A stretch of DNA of 5,447 bases, taken from positions 12,160-17,606 of the forward strand of contig DOBD01000122.1 of NCBI GenBank assembly GCA_003506275.1. Reading direction: 5' to 3'. The position numbers and the translations under genes were made by a program. This stretch comes from Bacteroidales bacterium. GTDB taxonomy: Bacteria > Bacteroidota > Bacteroidia > Bacteroidales > UBA1402. Shown piece by piece: positions 1 through 5,447 of the stretch (positions within the stretch are counted from its first letter, which is position 1; each line of letters starts with the position of its first letter). The notes below the pieces were generated by a model. That model worked only from the letters and a program-made list of their open reading frames with translations. It ran no database searches and had not been told where the DNA came from.

Positions 1-986
1 CGGCCGTAGGCTTCCCCGCTACCGGTAGCACCCACTCCGCCGGTGACGTAGAGCTTTTTACCGGCTACGTTTTCCCAAATCTTATCGATCGCGTGCAGGT
101 AGCTCTCATTGCCGGTCAACGCAGCGACATCGGCCATGCCGGAGTACATGTAATTGGCACGAACGGCGTGACCTACGGCTTCATCCTGTTCGATGACGGG
201 TTTGTGCGTTTGACTGTATTCTCCGCTGTGGCCTTTTCCCTTGAGGTCAAGGAAAAACTTGGCCAGGTCGAGGTATTCCTTTTTGCCTGTGGCGCGGTAC
301 ATTTTAGCCAGTCCCATTTCAACGACCTGGTGTCCAGGTTCGTAGGCTAGCTTGCCGGGTCCGAAGTCCCTGACCAATAAATCAGCGTTCTTGATGGCGA
401 TGTCCAGCAAACTGCGTTTACCGGTGGCTTGGTAGTGTGCGACAGCGGCTTCGTACAGGTGACCGCAGTTGTACAACTCATGACTGAGGTCGGGATCCTT
501 TTCCCAGCGTTTGGCACCTACCCACTCGTGCAGGGCTCCCGGTTTGCCGGCAGTTCTCGCGGTGTACAAGTAACCATCCGGTTCCTGTGCCACCCTGATG
601 AATTCGATGAGGGTGTCCATCCTGGCATCCAATTCAGCATTGGGATACATCTGGATGGAGTAGGCGGCACCTTCGATGATTTTGTAAATGTCGGTATCGT
701 CGAATGTGAATTGCGTGTCAAAATAACCAGGAATCAACTTGCCGGCTTTTTTGAAGTTGTCCACGCGTCCGGTGTTGTAGCAATGACCCAAGGCAATGGG
801 AATGGTTATATCCTGATTGATGCGGATACGGGGAGCCCAGAATTGGTCGGTTGCCTTGACAGCAACAAAGGAAACGGGATTGATGGGATAGTCTTGCTTG
901 AGCGGTGTGTTGACAGATTTGGCCCACAGGGGGTTTAGTAGGGAAATGGCCAGCAAGCAGAGGCTGGTGGTCAGGGTTTTTCTCAT
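1..986 (-). CDS. GH127 family beta-L-arabinofuranosidase, secreted (C-terminus cut by window edge)
   Basis: This is the N-terminal part (328 complete codons) of a DUF1680/GH127 glycoside hydrolase. Family members release beta-L-arabinofuranose from plant glycans; the model enzyme, HypBA1 of Bifidobacterium longum, acts on hydroxyproline-linked arabino-oligosaccharides. Residues 1-22 form a signal peptide (basic MRK, hydrophobic core, cleavage probably after LWA), so export is expected. Family motifs follow in order: DQFWAPRIRIN (47-57), FDDTDIYKIIEGAAYS (95-110), QEPDGYLYT (134-142), SHELYNCGHLYEAAVAHYQA (168-187), HKPVIEQDEAVGHAVRA (261-277), YMYSGMADVAALTG (279-292) and LYVTGGVGATGSGEAYG (312-328). 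The sequence stops just before the region where HypBA1 has its zinc ligands, acid/base Glu and nucleophilic Cys, so catalytic competence cannot be judged here. The ATG at 984-986 is chosen because the signal peptide begins there. No Shine-Dalgarno sequence is visible. It lies 65 bases after the stop of the preceding gene and is probably cotranscribed. The related family GH146 is a less likely alternative. Confidence 0.9.
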   Translation of the reverse strand, partial: MRKTLTTSLCLLAISLLNPLWAKSVNTPLKQDYPINPVSFVAVKATDQFWAPRIRINQDITIPIALGHCYNTGRVDNFKKAGKLIPGYFDTQFTFDDTDIYKIIEGAAYSIQMYPNAELDARMDTLIEFIRVAQEPDGYLYTARTAGKPGALHEWVGAKRWEKDPDLSHELYNCGHLYEAAVAHYQATGKRSLLDIAIKNADLLVRDFGPGKLAYEPGHQVVEMGLAKMYRATGKKEYLDLAKFFLDLKGKGHSGEYSQTHKPVIEQDEAVGHAVRANYMYSGMADVAALTGNESYLHAIDKIWENVAGKKLYVTGGVGATGSGEAYG

Positions 987-1051
987 AAAGTGACGGGTGT
1001 AGTTAATGGTATGTGATGGAACAAACAATGCGTATGGATAGGTACGTCTGA

Positions 1052-3217
1052 TTATTGTTGGTCGGTATTGAACACCTGGATGTTCCAGATGCTTGGCAAT
1101 TGCTGATGGATCTGGCCTCCGGTAAAGGTGACACGGACGTAGCGAGTCGTGACGGATTTTCTATCTTTCAATGGGCTGCCGGTTTCCCGATTGGTGCGTC
1201 GGTCAGCAAAGATAGTCCATTTTTTGGCATCGGGCGACGTTTCAATGAGGTATTGGTAGAACAAGGACGGTTGTTCAAACTGGATCCAGACGTCGGTAAT
1301 GGGGAGCACAGCCTGTAAATCAACTTCCACCCATTGTCCGGGTTGGGCGCTGGCTGCCAACCAGCGGGTGGCGTTGTTGTTGTCAGTGATGTACCGTGAA
1401 ATGAAATCCTGGCTGTATTCCGAGGAAGCGTTGACCCGTTTGTCGCTGGCCAGGTCTGTGTAGGTCAAACTGCTGGGTTGCAGGAACCCCAACCCTTTAT
1501 GAGTAGGAACGACAGGCTTGATGCGCCCATCTGCCTCAAAATCCAATACATCTGTAGCTGGTTGGTAGGTTGTAACCGAAGCCTCTGCTGGCAATGCGCG
1601 TCGGTGATAGAGGAGGAGGAAGTCGTTGCCTTCCTTGATGACAGAAGGATGGCCTGGAGACAACACCCCAGCGTTTGATTGACCGGAGAGTAGCACGTTG
1701 GCATCGGAAGATTCAAAGGGCCCGAACGGTTGACGACTGGTGGCGTACCGGATGACAGTGCCTGAACCTGTCGGGTCAGTGGCAGTATAAAGCAGGTAGT
1801 AATTCCCCTCCCGTTTAAACACAAAAGGGCTTTCAAGAAAGTCCTTCAATTGGTCAGTAGGAATAATACGGGATGAGCCTGGCCTGCCGGTATTCAGGTT
1901 GACCTCCATGACATGGCATTGATAGCCTGCGCTTTTTTCCCAGCAGGCCCAGTAGAAATAGGCCTTGCCATCATCGTCAAAAAAGGCGTTGCCGTTCAGG
2001 GGTCTGGTGCCAGTTTCCCTGGTTAATGTGCCGGGGATGCCCCCTTGCTCTCCGAACATCAAGGTCCAGGGACCGGTAGGGGTAGGGCCATAAGCCATGG
2101 TCAGCTTGTCGGCTTCGCTGGCATAAAGGTAATATTGACCATCAGGTCCTTGTACCACATCGGGTGCCCAGGCGTTGATTGGCGGGTTGCCCCGCATGGG
2201 TGCCAGGGTCCAGTTGACGAAATCCGGGGACGTCCAGGCCTGGAGGGATGAGGTGGCACCGGAAGGCTGTTGCCCCGTCGCATACAGGTAATAGGTGTTG
2301 CCATACCGACGAACAGAAGGATAGGCAGCAAATGACGGAATCAAGGGATTGGTAGCTCCAGGGCTGTTGTACCAGGGCTTGGGATCCAAAGCCAATGTTT
2401 TGTTGCGCAAGGACAGCTCCATGTCCTCATCGAAGAATTGGCAAAGGAACTTGTACATGTCAGGGTCGTATTTTTTCAACTTTTCCCTGGTATCTACCGG
2501 GCCGTGCACCCCATTGGGGGTTGCCGCATAACGGTTGGTGTTGAAGAACGACTGTACTGCCTCGGCAAAATATTCTTCCTTGTTCTCCATGGCGTAGGTA
2601 TTGGCCCACAGGCCCTTGGCCTTGGTCTTCTGGTAAAGGGCTTCCAATTTGTCGTTGATACCTGGAATGGCGTTGGGCATGCCACCAATCTGGTACATGT
2701 GGGCGAATTCGTGGACAAGGATGCTTTCTCCTTCATAACGGTCGCCTTCCAGCGCCAGCACATTTTCTTCACCGAAACTACAACTGAAGTCGCTTTCCGG
2801 ACTACCTCCGAATCCGCGTGCCCGCCAGTTCCAGTATTTACGGCTTTTTTCCGTGTCGCACATTTGGGCGTATTCGGGCAGGTCACAAACGCCCTCGTGT
2901 TGGCCGACAATCATGATGCGGCTCCCTTTTTCCACCAACGCCTGTTTTACGTCAGCCCGTTTGTAGAGCATTTCCAGGATGATGGTCCTGGCCACAAGCA
3001 AGGCTTCGTCCCTGACCCGTTCGGAGGCGATGATGGGTATGCCGTCAGCGTCCACGTATTTCTTGTAGAAGTCATGGCATTTCAGGGAGGATGGAATGCC
3101 GGAGACCTGGGCGGGAGGTATAACCACCTGGCTTTTGGCAGCCAGGGCTGAAACCGTCAACAGGCAGGCAAGACAGAGGGTTGTCAGTCGGTGAAGGAAC
3201 AAAGGAGGGTTGGACAT
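1052..3217 (-). CDS. Secreted three-domain protein: lethal-factor-like metallopeptidase domain, GH43-type propeller lacking catalytic Asp residues, F5/8 type C domain
   Basis: A complete 721-residue gene. Residues 1-26 form a signal peptide (LTTLCLACLLTVSALA, cleavage probably after ALA). Residues about 45-265 form a zinc-metallopeptidase-like domain with HEFAH at 169-173, Tyr208, and Glu215 in EYFAEA, the spacing seen in gluzincins of the anthrax lethal factor type. Five cysteines (47, 111, 120, 146, 259) could form disulfides after export. Residues about 288-580 form a GH43-type five-bladed propeller with NPLIPSF (290-296), NTYYLYATG (307-315), AWAPDVV (349-355), FFDDDGKAYFYW (412-423), ESPFVFK (462-468) and GHPSV (522-526). 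The acid Glu462 is present, but the catalytic-base position is Tyr299 and the pKa-modulator position is Asn408. Residues about 586-717 form a discoidin/CBM32-like domain (RVNASSEYS, DNNNATRWLA, TTRYVRVTF). The likely role, by inference, is a glycan-anchored extracellular peptidase. Glycosidase activity looks doubtful, and the peptidase substrate is unknown. The ATG lies 9 bases after the upstream gene's stop, which suggests translation within one operon; no Shine-Dalgarno sequence is visible. Confidence 0.85.
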   Translation of the reverse strand: MSNPPLFLHRLTTLCLACLLTVSALAAKSQVVIPPAQVSGIPSSLKCHDFYKKYVDADGIPIIASERVRDEALLVARTIILEMLYKRADVKQALVEKGSRIMIVGQHEGVCDLPEYAQMCDTEKSRKYWNWRARGFGGSPESDFSCSFGEENVLALEGDRYEGESILVHEFAHMYQIGGMPNAIPGINDKLEALYQKTKAKGLWANTYAMENKEEYFAEAVQSFFNTNRYAATPNGVHGPVDTREKLKKYDPDMYKFLCQFFDEDMELSLRNKTLALDPKPWYNSPGATNPLIPSFAAYPSVRRYGNTYYLYATGQQPSGATSSLQAWTSPDFVNWTLAPMRGNPPINAWAPDVVQGPDGQYYLYASEADKLTMAYGPTPTGPWTLMFGEQGGIPGTLTRETGTRPLNGNAFFDDDGKAYFYWACWEKSAGYQCHVMEVNLNTGRPGSSRIIPTDQLKDFLESPFVFKREGNYYLLYTATDPTGSGTVIRYATSRQPFGPFESSDANVLLSGQSNAGVLSPGHPSVIKEGNDFLLLYHRRALPAEASVTTYQPATDVLDFEADGRIKPVVPTHKGLGFLQPSSLTYTDLASDKRVNASSEYSQDFISRYITDNNNATRWLAASAQPGQWVEVDLQAVLPITDVWIQFEQPSLFYQYLIETSPDAKKWTIFADRRTNRETGSPLKDRKSVTTRYVRVTFTGGQIHQQLPSIWNIQVFNTDQQ

Positions 3218-3226
3218 GTGTGTGGA

Positions 3227-5447
3227 TTATTGTTGATTCAACGTTAATTGGGTGGATTGATTCGACAAAGCGATGCGGAAGGAACCTCTGCCCGAGGGTG
3301 TCAAAGCCGTTGTGTTGTAAGACTTACCAACAGGACCACGTTCCAGGGAGTAAACCTTCAGGAAAGCTTCAGGTGTGTGTGCATCGGCGGGTAAGAGGGT
3401 CAAGGTGACAGCTCCGGATTGGGTATCGTAGGTTACCGACTTGAACTGACCTGCGTCTAAGGTGAGCCATAAGCCCACAGGCGCCAGGTATACCTTGTTT
3501 TTGGCGGCAGTTGTCAGGTCAAGGGTGACCGTGTTGCCGTTTTCGACCGTGTTGCCGCCAAAACCTAACCAGCCAAAGTCTTCATGTTGAAACAGGTAAG
3601 CAGACGTGTTGACCGCATAACCGTAGAAACCGGAGCCGTAATCGCCTGTGATGCCATCGTTGGCCAGTGTTTGGGGGAAGGAATGGAAGGCGCAGGGGGC
3701 AAAGCCATCCCTGGTGATGTTGGAAATCGCTCCCATCAGACCACCGTAGCCTACACGAAGCAAGTAAAGATCTGTCGGCCTTTCCCTGTAGGCATGCAGC
3801 ACAGGGATGGCGTTCAGGGCTGAACCATAATGGTGAATCATGCGCTCGAAGCGGGATAATTTACCTCCGTACAGGAAATCCCAGAACCGACGGGCGTTGC
3901 CGTTGTAGCCCCAGTGAGGCACCGTATGCATGTAGGCCAGGATGGCGTTGAGGGTTACGTTTGCTTTGTAATTGGAATTGAAGTACTTGGCCCACATATA
4001 AACTTCCTCCTGGCCGGTGGAATCCCAGGGCATTTCGCTGCCAAAGGGGTAGTCCATGCCGGCCCAATGGTAGAAGCGCACTTTCATGCCCAGGTAAAGG
4101 GTGTTGGCCAGGTCGTCCAGCCCTTCAGCCCTCAAGTCGTTCAGGATGTACACGAAGACGCTGCCTTCCATTTGGCCGTGCATGACGTAGGCCGGGGATT
4201 TATCAAGCATGGCGATGGCCGTGTGGGCTGCGTTTTCCAGGTACCAGCGCCAATTGCGTTGAGTGACATAATCTTTATGGTTGCGGGCCAGTTTGTACAT
4301 GGCCCAATGGGCAGCCGCCACGTGGGGATAGTTGTAGGAACGACCAACAGATTCGGCTTCTTTCTTGCTCCAAGAGGGAAAACCGCCGTATTGTCCCCAA
4401 CGAACTTCTGAACTGTAGGTGCCTGCTGGCATGGAGTCTGGTTCGTAGTAGAACATACTTTTGCGAACAGCGTACTTGAGCGGCCCTTCGTTGTACTGGA
4501 TACCGCCCCAGATGGTCTGGTTCACAAAGTCTTCGAGCTTGGCTATTTCCGCTTTGTTGGGTTGGACGACCTGTTTCATAACAGCCCCCAGCCAACTGCC
4601 GGCACCGCCTTCATCGCTCAGACCGCAGATCCAGGCGCGTTGGTCCTGGGTGACCTGGTCTTGTTTTTCATAGTCGTAGGTGATGACAGATGGCGCCCTG
4701 TTAAAGGGATCATCCTTGACATCAAACCATTGTTTGGTAGTGAGAAAGTTGCCGTAAGCCGCCATGACAGTGACCTCAGGATCGATGACTTTGTAGCTGA
4801 CTGTCTGGCTTAACCCGTCGGCGTAGGTGATGGTCAGACGGGCTCTGCCCCAGGTCTTACCTTGTATGTCCAGGGCTTTCCAGCCTTGGGGGGTGGGTTT
4901 GCCTTCTTTGAGCACCAAGGCGCCTGCAGGCTCGACGGTCATTTTTTTGATGGCTGAAGGGTAATTGATAAACAGTTTACCCTTGACATCGGTGGGTAGT
5001 ACGTAGCCAGGGATACCGATGGTCGCCGGGCGCTTGTTGGCAACAAGGGTGTTTTCCACGTCGCGCAGGGAGTTGGCCAACAGGAATTTCAGACCGTAAC
5101 TCGTTGTGGCACCCGGTTTGAGCAGGGCGGAGGTAGGGTGGTTCCATTGTTCAACTCCTTTCCAGGCGGTTTCAGCGTAGGCTTTGGTGTGAACCATCCA
5201 TTCGTGGAGGCCTTCAAAGGTATAACCGATGGGGGTGGGGTCATCCTGTAAGGGGCGGTAATTTTCAAAGGCCGATTGACCGTGGGGAACGACCACCAAG
5301 ACCTTACCCTCACCATTGAGTCTGACCACCTGGAGGTAGCCGGCGTCTTTGCCGATGTAGGGGTCGAAAAAGACGTTTTCGGCGTGTGCCTGATCCAGGG
5401 ATTTCTGGTTGAAGTTGTTATTGAACACCAAGGGGATGCCTAATGCG
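3227..5447 (-). CDS. DUF5695-like protein, probable extracellular carbohydrate-active enzyme (N-terminus cut by window edge)
   Basis: 739 complete codons are visible, numbered here from the Ala at 5444-5446. The frame is open to the window edge (ALGIPLVFNNNFNQK...), so the true start and any signal peptide lie outside; a TTG at 5429-5431 is not a credible start. The protein resembles DUF5695 members, large secreted proteins of Bacteroidota, Firmicutes and fungi with no function I can name securely. Residues about 1-225 are beta-rich. About 226-600 are helical and look like an alpha/alpha toroid, with GLSDEGGAGSW (275-285), YAVRKSMFYYE (325-335), MHGQMEGSVFVY (422-433), SEMPWDSTGQEEVY (470-483) and PHWGYNG (510-516). 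Then come GYGGLMG (566-572), AFHSFPQ (586-592) and GDYGSGFYGYAVNTSAYL (601-618), and a beta-rich tail to the TAA at 3227-3229. The acidic and aromatic motifs suggest a glycan hydrolase or lyase, with Glu471, Asp475, Glu480 and Glu481 as candidate active-site acids. It is the first of the three genes in transcription order and sits 9 bases before the next. The family call is from memory of its motifs. Confidence 0.75.
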   Translation of the reverse strand, partial: ALGIPLVFNNNFNQKSLDQAHAENVFFDPYIGKDAGYLQVVRLNGEGKVLVVVPHGQSAFENYRPLQDDPTPIGYTFEGLHEWMVHTKAYAETAWKGVEQWNHPTSALLKPGATTSYGLKFLLANSLRDVENTLVANKRPATIGIPGYVLPTDVKGKLFINYPSAIKKMTVEPAGALVLKEGKPTPQGWKALDIQGKTWGRARLTITYADGLSQTVSYKVIDPEVTVMAAYGNFLTTKQWFDVKDDPFNRAPSVITYDYEKQDQVTQDQRAWICGLSDEGGAGSWLGAVMKQVVQPNKAEIAKLEDFVNQTIWGGIQYNEGPLKYAVRKSMFYYEPDSMPAGTYSSEVRWGQYGGFPSWSKKEAESVGRSYNYPHVAAAHWAMYKLARNHKDYVTQRNWRWYLENAAHTAIAMLDKSPAYVMHGQMEGSVFVYILNDLRAEGLDDLANTLYLGMKVRFYHWAGMDYPFGSEMPWDSTGQEEVYMWAKYFNSNYKANVTLNAILAYMHTVPHWGYNGNARRFWDFLYGGKLSRFERMIHHYGSALNAIPVLHAYRERPTDLYLLRVGYGGLMGAISNITRDGFAPCAFHSFPQTLANDGITGDYGSGFYGYAVNTSAYLFQHEDFGWLGFGGNTVENGNTVTLDLTTAAKNKVYLAPVGLWLTLDAGQFKSVTYDTQSGAVTLTLLPADAHTPEAFLKVYSLERGPVGKSYNTTALTPSGRGSFRIALSNQSTQLTLNQQ

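Noticed and set aside
429..938. A 169-codon open frame on the plus strand, opposite the GH127 gene.
   Set aside because: It is antisense to clear GH127 motifs and shows no recognizable protein features.
987..1051. A separate promoter or terminator in the 65-base gap before the GH127 gene.
   Set aside because: On the minus strand I found no TAnnTTTG element with an upstream TTTG at Bacteroidota spacing, and no stable hairpin followed by a T-run. The gap is short, so readthrough from the upstream gene is simpler.
1050..1060. The same 11 bases (CAACAATAATC on the minus strand) cover the stop codons of both the middle gene and the upstream gene (3225-3235).
   Set aside because: Both genes simply end in Gln-Gln-TAA with the same codons. 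The repeat is short, has no inverted partner and does not extend into flanking sequence, so chance is the best explanation.
2438..3151. A 237-codon open frame on the plus strand, opposite the peptidase domain of the middle gene.
   Set aside because: It lies wholly antisense to a frame with a signal peptide and recognizable domains, and its translation shows no family motif. It is a by-product of codon use on the minus strand.
3164..3166. The middle protein as a lipoprotein through Cys18 (CLAC).
   Set aside because: The position -3 residue is Cys instead of Leu, Val or Ile, and the hydrophobic stretch continues past Cys18 to a good ALA-AK cleavage site, which fits signal peptidase I better.
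5429..5431. TTG as the start codon of the DUF5695-like gene.
   Set aside because: The frame stays open upstream to the window edge, no signal peptide follows the TTG, and the residues before it (ALGIPL) read as ordinary protein. The real start is outside the window.

Overview
The window is fully coding on the minus strand. It holds three consecutive genes for large, apparently secreted proteins of the carbohydrate-active type. Two are cut by the window edges. Transcription runs from high to low coordinates: a DUF5695-like protein (5447 to 3227, N-terminus missing), a three-domain protein (3217 to 1052, complete) and a GH127 beta-L-arabinofuranosidase family protein (986 to 1, C-terminus missing). 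The first two genes are 9 bases apart and the next two are 65 bases apart, so one operon is likely. I saw no RNA gene, mobile element, CRISPR array or convincing terminator.

The organism is probably a member of the Bacteroidota with moderate G+C, perhaps from the Cytophagales or Spirosoma side. The evidence is circumstantial. It consists of tightly packed genes for exported glycan-degrading proteins, as in polysaccharide utilization loci, starts without a Shine-Dalgarno sequence, and protein families common in that phylum. No SusC/SusD pair or regulator lies in the window, and Verrucomicrobiota or related soil bacteria cannot be excluded.

The middle gene is the unusual one. After a signal peptide it carries a zinc-metallopeptidase-like domain whose active-site residues match the anthrax lethal factor pattern: HEFAH, then a Tyr and a Glu seven residues apart in a Y-x6-EYFAEA arrangement. 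Next comes a GH43-type five-bladed propeller in which two of the three canonical catalytic acids are replaced (Asp to Tyr and Asp to Asn). A discoidin (F5/8 type C, CBM32-like) domain ends the protein. This looks more like a glycan-targeted peptidase than a working glycosidase.

The known role of GH127 enzymes is to remove beta-L-arabinofuranose, including that linked to hydroxyproline in plant extensins. A testable idea follows: the locus may handle arabinosylated, proline-rich plant cell-wall glycoproteins, with GH127 stripping the sugar and the middle protein cutting the peptide chain. The DUF5695-like protein would be a third, uncharacterized activity. This joint role is inference.
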